A DNA stretch of 43,725 nt from Streptomyces sp. DH12 (GTDB lineage: Bacteria > Actinomycetota > Actinomycetes > Streptomycetales > Streptomycetaceae). The notes under the pieces were generated by a model. That model saw only the letters and a list, made by a program, of their open reading frames with translations, did no database searches and had not been told where the DNA came from. Where the stretch lies: assembly GCF_020873895.1 (NCBI RefSeq), contig NZ_JAHWGT010000048.1, positions 1-43,725 of the forward strand, given 5' to 3'. This document shows positions 9,648-18,300 of the stretch, in pieces; the stretch's first letter is position 1; each line of letters begins with the position of its first letter. A program made the translations under genes and the position numbers.

Positions 9648-11156
9648 ATGCCCGAACGCCGTACCGTCGCCCTTGTCACTCTTGGCTGCGCCCGTAACGA
9701 GGTGGACTCGGAGGAGCTCGCAGGCCGCCTGGCAGCGGACGGCTGGCAGCTCGTCGAGGACGCCGCGAACGCCGATGTCGCCGTCGTCAACACCTGCGGC
9801 TTCGTCGAGGCCGCGAAGAAGGACTCCGTCGACGCCCTCCTCGAAGCGAACGACCTGAAGGACCACGGCAGGACCCAGGCCGTCGTCGCCGTCGGCTGCA
9901 TGGCCGAGCGGTACGGCAAGGAGCTCGCCGAGGCCCTGCCCGAGGCCGACGGCGTGCTCGGCTTCGACGACTACGCCGACATCTCCGACCGCCTCCAGAC
10001 CATCCTCAGCGGCGGCTCCCACGCCTCCCACACCCCCCGCGACCGGCGCAAGCTGCTGCCGCTCAGCCCCGTGGAGCGCCAGAGCGCCGCCACGGCCGTC
10101 GCCCTGCCCGGCCACGGCGCCGAGCCCCTCACCGAGGCGCCCGGGGTGTCCGAGGCCCCCGCCGACCTGCCCGAGGGCCTCGCGCCCGCGTCCGGTCCGC
10201 GCGCGCCGCTGCGCCGGCGCCTGGACACCAGCCCCGTCGCCTCCGTGAAGCTGGCCTCCGGCTGCGACCGCCGCTGCTCGTTCTGCGCGATCCCCTCGTT
10301 CCGCGGCTCCTTCGTCTCCCGCCGCCCCGGCGACGTGCTGGGCGAGACCCGCTGGCTCGCCGAGCAGGGCGTCAAGGAGGTCATGCTGGTCTCCGAGAAC
10401 AACACCTCGTACGGCAAGGACCTCGGCGACATCCGCCTCCTGGAGACGCTGCTGCCGGAGCTCGCCGCCGTCGACGGCATCGAGCGGGTCCGCGTCAGCT
10501 ACCTCCAGCCGGCCGAGATGCGCCCGGGCCTCATCGACGTGCTGACCTCCACCGACAAGGTCGTGCCGTACTTCGACCTGTCGTTCCAGCACTCCGCCCC
10601 CGCCGTGCTGCGCGCCATGCGGCGCTTCGGCGACACCGACCGGTTCCTGGAGCTGCTGGACACCATCCGCGGCAAGGCCCCGCAGGCGGGCGTGCGGTCC
10701 AACTTCATCGTCGGCTTCCCCGGCGAGAGCGAGGCCGACTTCGCCGAGCTGGAGCGCTTCCTCGTCCACGCACGCCTGGACGCCATCGGCGTCTTCGGCT
10801 ACTCCGACGAGGACGGCACCGAGGCCGCGACGTACGACGCCAAGCTGGACCAGGAGGTCGTGGACGAGCGCCTCGCCCACCTGTCCCGGCTCGCCGAGGA
10901 GCTCACCGCCCAGCGCGCGGAGGAGCGGATCGGAGAGACCCTGGAGGTACTGGTCGAGTCGGTCCAGACGGTCGACCTCGACGACGACGAGTACGCCGCG
11001 GCCGGCCGCGCGGCGCACCAGGCGCCCGAGACGGACGGCCAGGTGCTCTTCGCCCGGGGCGACGGGCTCGCCGTGGGCCGTATGGTCAAGGCCGAGGTCG
11101 TCGGCACGGAAGGCGTCGACCTGGTGGCCGAGGTAATCGAGGAGGCGGGCAGATGA
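9648..11156 (+). CDS. rimO: Ribosomal protein S12 methylthiotransferase RimO
   Basis: 502 residues. Radical-SAM enzyme that methylthiolates a conserved aspartate of ribosomal protein S12. The N-terminal MTTase domain has its three cluster cysteines at C14, C50 and C84. The radical-SAM core has the CX3CX2C motif at C206, C210 and C213. A C-terminal TRAM-like domain follows. The [11 protein letters not shown] start and the [12 protein letters not shown] stretch mark it as RimO rather than MiaB. A Pro/Ala-rich insertion of about 60 residues (roughly 125-190) separates the two iron-sulfur domains. The last codons overlap the pgsA start (ATGA at 11153-11156), indicating translational coupling. The paralogue miaB lies at 41251. 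Confidence 0.95.
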   Translation: MPERRTVALVTLGCARNEVDSEELAGRLAADGWQLVEDAANADVAVVNTCGFVEAAKKDSVDALLEANDLKDHGRTQAVVAVGCMAERYGKELAEALPEADGVLGFDDYADISDRLQTILSGGSHASHTPRDRRKLLPLSPVERQSAATAVALPGHGAEPLTEAPGVSEAPADLPEGLAPASGPRAPLRRRLDTSPVASVKLASGCDRRCSFCAIPSFRGSFVSRRPGDVLGETRWLAEQGVKEVMLVSENNTSYGKDLGDIRLLETLLPELAAVDGIERVRVSYLQPAEMRPGLIDVLTSTDKVVPYFDLSFQHSAPAVLRAMRRFGDTDRFLELLDTIRGKAPQAGVRSNFIVGFPGESEADFAELERFLVHARLDAIGVFGYSDEDGTEAATYDAKLDQEVVDERLAHLSRLAEELTAQRAEERIGETLEVLVESVQTVDLDDDEYAAAGRAAHQAPETDGQVLFARGDGLAVGRMVKAEVVGTEGVDLVAEVIEEAGR

Positions 11157-12007
11157 CCGGAGTCCCGGCGTCCGCCGCAGGCGGCTCGGGGAGGAGGGCG
11201 CCCGGCGGGAAGCTGGGAGCGGCGGCCGTCAACCAGGCAAGCCTGTGGAACATCGCCAACATCCTGACCATGATCCGACTGGTCCTCGTCCCGGCGTTCG
11301 TGGTGCTGCTGTTCCAGGACGGCGGGTACGACCCGGCCTGGCGCGCCTGGGCCTGGGCGGCGTTCGCCGTCGCCATGATCACGGACATCTTCGACGGCCA
11401 CCTGGCCCGCACGTACGACCTCGTCACGGACTTCGGGAAGATCGCCGACCCGATCGCGGACAAGGCGATCATGGCGGCCGGGCTCATCTGCCTGTCCGCC
11501 CTCGGCGACCTGCCCTGGTGGGTGACCGGGGTGATCCTCTTCCGCGAGCTGGGCATCACCCTGCTGCGGTTCTGGGTCATCCGGCACGGCGTCATCCCGG
11601 CCAGCCGCGGCGGCAAGATGAAGACGCTGGCCCAGGGCACCGCCGTGGGCATGTACGTGCTGGCGCTCACCGGTCCGCTGGCCACCCTCCGCTGGTGGGT
11701 GATGGCCCTCGCCGTCGCCCTCACCGTGGTGACGGGACTCGACTACGTACGCCAGGCCGTCGTACTGCGGCGCCGGGGACTCGCCGCCGAGCGCGCCCTC
11801 GCGAGCGCCGCGGCCGCGGATCCGGCGGGCCCGTCGGGTCCGGGGGCGCCCGCGGCATCGGCGCCCGCGGTGCCGGGCGGGCCCGCGACCGAGGCGCCGG
11901 GCGGTCCCGCCGCGCCCGCCGGTCCCGCCGTGGGTCCGGCCGCGTCCGCGGACCCCGCCGCGCCCGCCGGGCCTGCCGCGTCGAGTGCCCCGGAGCCGCC
12001 CAGGTGA
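11153..12007 (+). CDS. pgsA: CDP-diacylglycerol-glycerol-3-phosphate 3-phosphatidyltransferase
   Basis: 284 residues, starting inside the rimO stop (ATGA). Integral membrane enzyme of the CDP-alcohol phosphotransferase family, making phosphatidylglycerol phosphate. The full family signature is present: D78, D81-G82, A85-R86, G95, D99 and D103 with canonical spacing. Several hydrophobic helices span roughly 35-205. The last 65 residues are a low-complexity Ala/Pro/Gly tail with no recognisable domain. The pgsA - cinA - clgR order is shared with mycobacteria and corynebacteria, which supports the PgsA call over cardiolipin synthase or other family members. Confidence 0.92.
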   Translation: MTGVPASAAGGSGRRAPGGKLGAAAVNQASLWNIANILTMIRLVLVPAFVVLLFQDGGYDPAWRAWAWAAFAVAMITDIFDGHLARTYDLVTDFGKIADPIADKAIMAAGLICLSALGDLPWWVTGVILFRELGITLLRFWVIRHGVIPASRGGKMKTLAQGTAVGMYVLALTGPLATLRWWVMALAVALTVVTGLDYVRQAVVLRRRGLAAERALASAAAADPAGPSGPGAPAASAPAVPGGPATEAPGGPAAPAGPAVGPAASADPAAPAGPAASSAPEPPR

Positions 12008-12597
12008 GACGGGCGGTACGCGAGGAAGGGGCGGCACGGGCCGCGGCCGGACGTCCGGCCGGCGGCCCGGGGGCGGAGTGCGCGGCGGCGCGCGTGCTGG
12101 ATCTGCTCGCCGAGCGTGACGAGACACTCGCGGTGGCGGAATCACTCACGGGTGGTCTTGTCGCCGCCGGACTGACGGCCGTGCCCGGTGCCTCCCGCGC
12201 CTTCCGCGGGTCCGTCACGGCGTACGCCACCCCGCTGAAGCGGGACCTGCTGGGCGTGGACGCCGGGCTGCTGGAGCGGCGCGGCGCGGTCGACGCGGAC
12301 GTGGCGCTGCAGATGGCACGGGGTGTCCGCAGCCGGCTGGGCGCCGGGTGGGGGGCCGCGACGACAGGTGTGGCGGGCCCGGAACCGCAGGACGGACAGC
12401 CCGTGGGCACGGTGTTCGTCGCCGTCTGGGGGCCACCCGGGAGCGGCGCCGCGAGCGGGAAAGTGGCCGCACTGCGGTTGAACGGCGACCGGACGGAAAT
12501 CCGTAGGGAGAGCGTACGGAGCGTGCTGGAGCTCCTCATGGGCGAACTCTCGGAGAATGCGCGGGCAAAGGATACGGAACAGAACGGGGAGAATTGA
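12004..12597 (+). CDS. cinA: CinA C-terminal domain protein, nicotinamide-nucleotide amidase (PncC) family
   Basis: 197 residues from the GTG at 12004, which overlaps the pgsA stop (GTGA). It is only the C-terminal CinA domain, without the N-terminal molybdopterin-binding-like part of full-length CinA. Family motifs are AESLTGG (45-51), a YATPLKRDLLGV segment, and a TTGVAGPEPQDG stretch. The stand-alone domain deamidates nicotinamide mononucleotide in characterised bacteria. The first 25 residues are Ala/Arg/Gly-rich; no better internal start is evident. Third member of the overlapping rimO-pgsA-cinA unit. Confidence 0.9.
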   Translation: MRRAVREEGAARAAAGRPAGGPGAECAAARVLDLLAERDETLAVAESLTGGLVAAGLTAVPGASRAFRGSVTAYATPLKRDLLGVDAGLLERRGAVDADVALQMARGVRSRLGAGWGAATTGVAGPEPQDGQPVGTVFVAVWGPPGSGAASGKVAALRLNGDRTEIRRESVRSVLELLMGELSENARAKDTEQNGEN

Positions 12598-12706
12598 TGT
12601 TTGCAGCCCTGAGTGAACACGACATCGCTCCCCGCACGGCCGCAGCACGAGGCGGTACGGTGGGGCGTGAAGGATGCGGCTACGCGGTCCGAGGAGGGAG
12701 CCACCG

Positions 12707-13090
12707 ATGATTCTGCTCCGTCGCCTGCTGGGTGACGTGCTGCGTCGGCAGCGCCAGCGCCAGGGCCGTACTCTGCGCGAAGTCTCCTCGTCCGCCCGAG
12801 TATCGCTCGGCTATCTTTCCGAGGTGGAGCGGGGGCAGAAGGAGGCTTCCTCCGAGCTGCTCTCCGCTATCTGCGACGCGCTGGACGTACGGATGTCCGA
12901 GCTCATGCGAGAAGTGAGCGACGAGCTGTCGCTGGCGGAGCTGGCGGAATCGGCAGCGGCCAGTGAGCCGGTGCCCGCGCCAGTACGCCCGATGCTCAAT
13001 TCTGTGTCCGTGACGTCGGTGGCGGGTGTGCCGACGGAGCGGGTGACCATCAAGGCACCCGCCGAGGCGGTCGACGTCGTCGCCGCCTGA
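12707..13090 (+). CDS. clgR: Clp gene regulator ClgR, XRE-family transcriptional regulator
   Basis: 127 residues. The ATG at 12707 follows GAGGAGGG (12691-12698) by 8 nt. An HTH_3 domain covers about residues 10-65 ([21 protein letters not shown]). The C-terminal part contains a conserved LNSVSVTSV stretch and the chain ends in Val-Ala-Ala. ClgR activates clpP1P2, clpC and lon in Streptomyces and is itself removed by ClpP through its C-terminal residues, consistent with the terminal Ala-Ala seen here. Position after ftsK, pgsA and cinA is the conserved actinobacterial clgR locus. A strong hairpin follows. Confidence 0.9.
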   Translation: MILLRRLLGDVLRRQRQRQGRTLREVSSSARVSLGYLSEVERGQKEASSELLSAICDALDVRMSELMREVSDELSLAELAESAAASEPVPAPVRPMLNSVSVTSVAGVPTERVTIKAPAEAVDVVAA

Positions 13091-13143
13091 CCCCCGATCC
13101 CGCCCCGGACCAGTCCGGATTCGCAGGATCGACGTTTGAAGCC

Positions 13144-13179
13144 AGGCCCTGGTCGGTACCCGCGTACTGACCGGGGCTT
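13144..13179 (+). terminator. Terminator after clgR
   Basis: Arms 13144-13159 and 13164-13179 form a 16-bp stem with three G-U pairs and loop CCGC; the DNA continues TCGCTTT. It lies 54 nt after the clgR stop and separates clgR from dps. Confidence 0.75.
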
Positions 13180-13260
13180 TCGCTTTGCATCCTTTGCAGC
13201 GAATGCCTGTTTTGTGCACTGTGTGTCATGGTGAACGTGCGCACGGAATGGAGGATTGGC

Positions 13261-13731
13261 ATGGCTGTCGTCAAGAGTTCGCTGTCCGAGGCCGACCGCA
13301 AGGTGGTCGGTGAGGCCCTGCAGGGCGCGCTGGTGGACCTCGTCGACCTGTCGCTGGTCGCGAAGCAGGTCCACTGGAACGTCGTCGGCCCCCGTTTCCG
13401 GTCGATCCACCTGCAGCTGGACGAGGTCGTGACGGCCGCGCGGACGCACTCCGACGTCATGGCCGAACGCGCCTCCGCCCTCGGCATCAACCCCGACGGC
13501 CGGGCCGCCACCGTCGCCTCGGGCAGCGCCATCGCGACCGTTCCGACCGGCTGGATCCAGGACGGCGACGCCGTGCGGATCCTGGTGGACGCGCTCGTCA
13601 CCGTCATCGAGCGCATGCGTGAGCGCGTCGCGGTGACCGAGGAGCCCGACCCGGTGACCCAGGACCTGCTGATCGGACTGACCGGCGAGCTCGAGAAGCA
13701 CGCGTGGATGTTCCAGGCCGAGAACGCCTGA
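13261..13731 (+). CDS. dps: Dps family DNA-binding ferritin-like protein
   Basis: 156 residues. The ATG at 13261 follows GGAGGA (13250-13255). Dodecameric iron-storing protein that oxidises Fe(II) and protects DNA. The intersubunit ferroxidase ligands are all present with normal spacing: H38, H50, D65 and E69; the HWNVVGPRF motif is typical. The N-terminal tail is short (about 10 residues), so DNA binding by a long basic tail, as in some Streptomyces Dps paralogues, is not evident. Which of the several Streptomyces Dps paralogues it is cannot be settled from sequence alone. The 80 bp upstream are less GC-rich and contain TTTGCA twice (13184-13189, 13193-13198); no promoter was assigned. Confidence 0.92.
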   Translation: MAVVKSSLSEADRKVVGEALQGALVDLVDLSLVAKQVHWNVVGPRFRSIHLQLDEVVTAARTHSDVMAERASALGINPDGRAATVASGSAIATVPTGWIQDGDAVRILVDALVTVIERMRERVAVTEEPDPVTQDLLIGLTGELEKHAWMFQAENA

Positions 13732-13766
13732 TGCGTGCCACCAGGGCAGGGAGCCGTCCCGACGCG

Positions 13767-13795
13767 GGCACCCCGGGCGTGACGCCCGGGGTGCC
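13767..13795 (+). terminator. Perfect hairpin terminator after dps
   Basis: GGCACCCCGGGC (13767-13778) pairs perfectly with GCCCGGGGTGCC (13784-13795) around GTGAC. It lies 36 nt after the dps stop. Confidence 0.85.
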
Positions 13796-13915
13796 GCGCC
13801 GAGGGGCCGCGGCACCGCGGGCGGGGCTCCGGGCGCCGGACGCGCCGGTGATCGCTCCGGTGCGCCCTGCCGCCTGGTGATCGGCCCGGTCTAGCGTCGA
13901 CCGGAGGAGGCGGCC

Positions 13916-14389
13916 ATGGTAGGGCGACGGGTCCCGCTGCCGGCGCTCGTGTCGGCTCTCGTACTGGGCGGGCTGTGGTGGTGGGCCGTGCTGCGCCTGG
14001 CGCTCGTACCCGAACAGGCCGGGATCGTCGAACAGGCCGCCGCCGCGAGCGGCTGGGGCCTGAGCCTGCTCCCCGTGCACGTCACCGGCGCTCCGGGGCC
14101 CGCCCGCGGGGCCGGCCGGCGCCCCCGGTGGCGGACCCTCGTGCGCGAGTCGTTCCCCGAGGCCCTGCGCGGCCTCGTGTGGGACGTCGTACGGGCCGTC
14201 GGCCGGGGCGGGCCGCGCAAGCCCCGCGCGGGGCACGGGGAGTACGCGGAGCACGGGGAGGACGCGGAGCACGGTGACCGCGCGGGGGCGCTGGAGTGCC
14301 GCGCCGCGCGCGAGGAGCGGACCAGCGCCCGCGGTGAGGGCGTGGAAGGGCCCGGCGAATGGCGTGGCGGGCCCGCGGGCGGCGGGTAG
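13916..14389 (+). CDS. Small membrane-anchored protein of unknown function
   Basis: 157 residues, not recognised. The ATG at 13916 has a strong GGAGGAGG (13903-13910), and TAGCGT at 13892-13897 may be a -10 box. One hydrophobic helix (about residues 8-32, VPLPALVSALVLGGLWWWAV) is followed by a soluble, Arg/Gly-rich part. Around residues 105-125 there is an imperfect repeat of GEYAEHGEDAEHG type. Codon third positions are strongly GC, supporting coding. The C-terminal half is low complexity and the true stop could be affected by sequence error. It is convergent with nei, 85 bp away. Confidence 0.6.
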   Translation: MVGRRVPLPALVSALVLGGLWWWAVLRLALVPEQAGIVEQAAAASGWGLSLLPVHVTGAPGPARGAGRRPRWRTLVRESFPEALRGLVWDVVRAVGRGGPRKPRAGHGEYAEHGEDAEHGDRAGALECRAAREERTSARGEGVEGPGEWRGGPAGGG

Positions 14390-14414
14390 CGAACGGCGGA
14401 CCCTGGAACAGGCG

Positions 14415-14450
14415 GTGGCGCCGCGTCAGGGTCGTGTGGCGCCGCGTCAG
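14415..14450. repeat. 15-bp direct repeat between convergent genes
   Basis: GTGGCGCCGCGTCAG occurs at 14415-14429 and again at 14436-14450, separated by 6 bp, in the 85-bp gap between the unknown membrane protein gene and the nei stop. No clear terminator hairpin is otherwise seen here. Confidence 0.8.
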
Positions 14451-14474
14451 CAGTCGGCGGTCGCCGGCGCCCCG

Positions 14475-15281
14475 TCAGTCGGTGGGCGCGGGCCCGGTCT
14501 GGCAGCCGGGGCACCAGTAGGACACCCGGTCGCGGGGGTCGTCGTCCGCACCGTGCTTGCGGATCGGGGTGCCGCACCGGTAGCAGGACCGGCGCAGCCG
14601 ACCGTAGACGTACAGGCGGCGGTCGGGGCGGTCACCCGGCATGGTGCGGCGGTCGAAGCGGTGCTTGTTCGCCTCCAGGAGGCGGTGCGCCGTGGCGACG
14701 AGCCGCTCGGGCACGCCGGGCCCCAGCTCGCCGACGGGCAGCCACGGCGTCACCCGCGCCAGGAAGGCGAGCTCGCACTTGTAGACGTTGCCGATGCCGG
14801 CGAGATTGCGCTGGTCGAGCAGGGCCTCGCCGAGCGGGCGGGCCAGATCGGCGACGACGCGGCGCACCGCCTCCTCGAAGTCCCAGTCCGGGCCCAGCAG
14901 ATCCGGTCCGAGGTGGCCGACGACGGACGGCTCGTCGACCGTCCGCAGCAGGTCCAGCACCGGCAGCCGGTACCCGACGGCGGTCCGCTCCGCGGTGCCC
15001 AGGACCGCCCGGATCTGGTGGTCGGGGCCGCCGCGCCAGCGCTCACCCGCCGCGAACAGCCGCCAGGAGCCGTCCATCCGCAGGTGCGAGTGGAGCGTCA
15101 GACCACCCTCGATCCGCGCCAGCAGGTGCTTCCCGCGCGGCGTGACGTCGATGACCACCCGCCCCGCCAGGTCCACCGTCGCGAGCTTCGGCACCCGCAG
15201 GTCGGAGCGGGTCAGGAGGTGGCCGGCGAGGGCGCCGTGGAGCCGGTGGGCGGTGAGCCAGATCGTGTCTCCTTCGGGCAT
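14475..15281 (-). CDS. nei: Fpg/Nei family DNA glycosylase (endonuclease VIII type)
   Basis: 268 residues. Base-excision repair glycosylase/AP lyase for oxidised bases. The N-terminus MPEGDT supplies the catalytic Pro (residue 2) and Glu3; the conserved Lys is K51. The helix-two-turn-helix region (ALLDQRNLAGIGNVYKCE) and a C-terminal four-Cys zinc finger (C233, C236, C257, C260) are complete. The MPEGDT start is the endonuclease VIII/Nei form rather than MPELPE of MutM. It lies 28 bp downstream of lhr on the same strand and is probably co-transcribed; lhr and nei are also neighbours in mycobacteria. Confidence 0.92.
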   Translation of the reverse strand: MPEGDTIWLTAHRLHGALAGHLLTRSDLRVPKLATVDLAGRVVIDVTPRGKHLLARIEGGLTLHSHLRMDGSWRLFAAGERWRGGPDHQIRAVLGTAERTAVGYRLPVLDLLRTVDEPSVVGHLGPDLLGPDWDFEEAVRRVVADLARPLGEALLDQRNLAGIGNVYKCELAFLARVTPWLPVGELGPGVPERLVATAHRLLEANKHRFDRRTMPGDRPDRRLYVYGRLRRSCYRCGTPIRKHGADDDPRDRVSYWCPGCQTGPAPTD

Positions 15282-15309
15282 GGGTCCATGATGCTCGGGC
15301 TCGGCGGGT

Positions 15310-18300
15310 CTACGCCCGCAGGCGCAGTCCTCTCGGCGTCGCGTGGAAGCCCGCGGCCTCCAGGGCGCGGGAGAACGGCGAGGTCAGGGCCGCGGTGCCG
15401 TTGATCCGCTCCACCGTGACCGTGCCCAGCGCGCCGGCCCGGGCCGCCGCCGCGAGCTCACCCGCCGCGGCCTGGAGGGCGGGGGCGTCCGGGTCGGCGG
15501 CCCATGACAGCAGCGTCTTGCCGCCGCGCTCCACGTACAGCGTCAGCTCGCCGTCGACCAGCACCACCAGGGAGCCGGCCTTGCGGCCCGGTTTGTGCGA
15601 GGCCCCGGCCGGCGGCTCGGGCCACGGCAGGGCGGCGCCGTACGCGTTGGCCGGGTCGGCGGCGGCGAGGACCACCGCCTGCGGGTCGGCGGTGCCGTCG
15701 GCGCGGTCCCGGGCCGTCGCGGCGGCCCGCAGCCTGTCCACGGCCCCGTCCATCGCGAACTGCGCGGCACCCAGCCCCTCCACGACGTACCCGCGCCGTG
15801 CCTGGCCGCTGTCCTCGAACGCGGACAGGACGCGGTAGGTGGCGGAGAAGCCTCCCTCGACGCCCTCGGCGGCCACCGCTCCGCGCGTGACGACGCCGTG
15901 CCGGTCGAGCAGCGTGCGCGCCAGGGCGTGCGCGCGGTGCGTGGGGTCGGGCTCGGCGGGCGGCAGCAGGGACCAGCGGCCACTCACCGTGGGCGGACCG
16001 GAGCGCGACGCGGGCCGCGCCGCCGCCGTGAGCGTGCCGTACCGGCCGCGGGGGACCGGGCGCCGCGCGCGGTGCGCGGTGGAGCCCGCCGTGCGGCCCG
16101 AGCCGAGCATGGCGCGCAGGGGGGCCAGGGTGTCGTTGGTCAGCCGCCCCGACCAGGCCAGGTCCCACACGGCGTCGGCGAGGGCCGGGTCCGTCGCCTC
16201 CGGGTGGGTGGTGGCGCGGACCTGGTCGGCGATCTGGCGGAAGAACAACCCGTACCCGCCGGACAGGGCCGTCAGCACCGACTCGTGCAGGGCGGTGGTC
16301 TCCAGCGGGTGGGGCGCGGGGAGGAGCAGGGGCGCGGCGTCGGCGAGGTACAGCGACACCCAGCCGTCCTTGCCGGGCAGGGAGCCCGCTCCCGCCCAGA
16401 GGACCTCTCCGGTGGTCGTCAGCTCGTCGAGGAGCGCGGGGGTGTAGCCGCGGACGCGGGAGGGCAGGACCAGCCGCTCCAGCGCCGAGGCGGGCACCGG
16501 GGCGCCCTGCAGCTGCTCCACCGCGCGGGCGAGCCCGTCGAGGCCGCGCAGGCTGCTGCCGCCCACGTGCTGCCACTGGGGCAGGAACGTGGCGAGGGCG
16601 GCGGGCGGGACCGGTTCCAGCTCCTGGCGCAGCGCGGCCAGGGAGCGGCGCCGCAGCCGGCGCAGGACGGTCGCGTCGCACCACTCCTGGCCGATGCCGG
16701 AGGGGTGGAACTCGCCCTGGACGACGCGGCCGCCCGCGGCGAGCCGGTGCAGGGCGCCGTCCGTGACGGCCGTGCCGAGACCGAACCGGGCGGCGGCGTC
16801 GGCGGAGGTGAACGGGCCGTGGGTGCGGGCGAAGCGCGCCAGGAGGTCGCCCAGCGGGTCCTTCACCGGTTCGGTGAACGCCTCGGGGACACCCACCGGC
16901 AGAGCCGTGCCCAGCGCGTCGCGCAGCCGGCCCGCGTCCTCGACGGCGGCCCAGTGGTCGGCGCCCGCGATCCGCACGCGGATCGCCCGGCGGGTCGCGG
17001 CGAGCTCGGCCGCCCACGCCGGGTCGGCGCCCCGCTCGGCCAGCTCGCCGTCCGTGAGCGGGCCCAGCACGCGCAGCGCGTCCGCGACCGCCTCGGCGTC
17101 CTTGAGCCGCCGGTCGTCCGTGCGCCACCGCAGCTCCCGCTCCAGCTCGGCCAGCACCTCGGGGTCGAGCAGCTCGCGCAGCTCCGCCTGGCCCAGCAGC
17201 TCCGACAGCAGCCGCGAGTCCAGCGACAGCGCGGCGGCGCGGCGCTCGGCGAGCGGCGAGTCCCCCTCGTACAGGAACTGCGCCACGTACCCGAAGAGGA
17301 GCGAGCGGGCGAACGGCGACGGCTCCGGCGTGGTCACCTCCACCAGCCGCACGCGCCGCGCCTCCAGGTCGCCCATCAGCTCCTGGAGGCCCGGCACGTC
17401 GAACACGTCCTGCAGGCACTCGCGGACGGCCTCCAGGACGATGGGGAAGGAGCCGAACTCGCTCGCCACCTCCAGCAGTTGCGCCGCCCGCTGGCGCTGC
17501 TGCCACAGGGGCGTGCGCCGACCCGGCGTACGCCGGGGCAGCAGCAGCGCGCGGGCCGCGCACTCCCGGAAGCGGGAGGCGAACAGCGCCGAACCGCCCA
17601 CCTGTTCGGTGACGATCCGGTCGACCTCGCCGCGGTCGAAGACGACGTCGGCGGCGCCGACGGGCGACTGCTCGCTGTCGTACTCCGGGCCGCCGCCCGG
17701 TGCGGCGGGCGCGGCCGGGTCGTCGTCCAGGAAGTCCAGACCCATCAGGTCGGCGTCCGGCAGGCGCAGCACGATGCCGTCGTCGGCGTGCATGACCTGC
17801 GCGTCCATGCCGTACCGCTCGGCGAGGCGGGCGCCGAGCGCGAGCGCCCACGGGGCGTGCACCTGCGCCCCGAACGGCGAGTGCACGACGACGCGCCAGT
17901 CGCCCAGCTCGTCGCGGAACCGCTCGACGAGGATCGTCCGGTCGTCCGGGACGTGCCCGCACGCGCGGCGCTGCTCGTCGAGGTACGCGAGGACGTTCTC
18001 CGCGGCCCACGCGTCGAGCCCGGCGGCGACCAGCCGCAGTCGGGCGTCCTCCGGCGGCAGGGCGCCGATCTCGCGCAGGAACGCCCCGAGGGCCCGGCCC
18101 AGTTCGAGCGGGCGGCCCAGCTGGTCGCCCTTCCAGAACGGCAACCGGCCCGGCACGCCCGGCGCGGGCGAGACCAGCACCCGGTCGCGGGTGATGTCCT
18201 CGATCCGCCACGACGACGTGCCGAGCGTGAACACGTCGCCGACGCGCGACTCGTACACCATCTCCTCGTCGAGCTCGCCGACCCGGCCGCCGCCCCGCTT

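Noticed and set aside
9648-11156. MiaB as the identity of the first methylthiotransferase
   Set aside because: Its [11 protein letters not shown] start and neighbours fit RimO; the true MiaB is at 41251.
12598-13260. ClgR box (GTTCGC type) around clgR or dps
   Set aside because: GTTCGC occurs at 13275 inside dps, but the second half of the site is not present.
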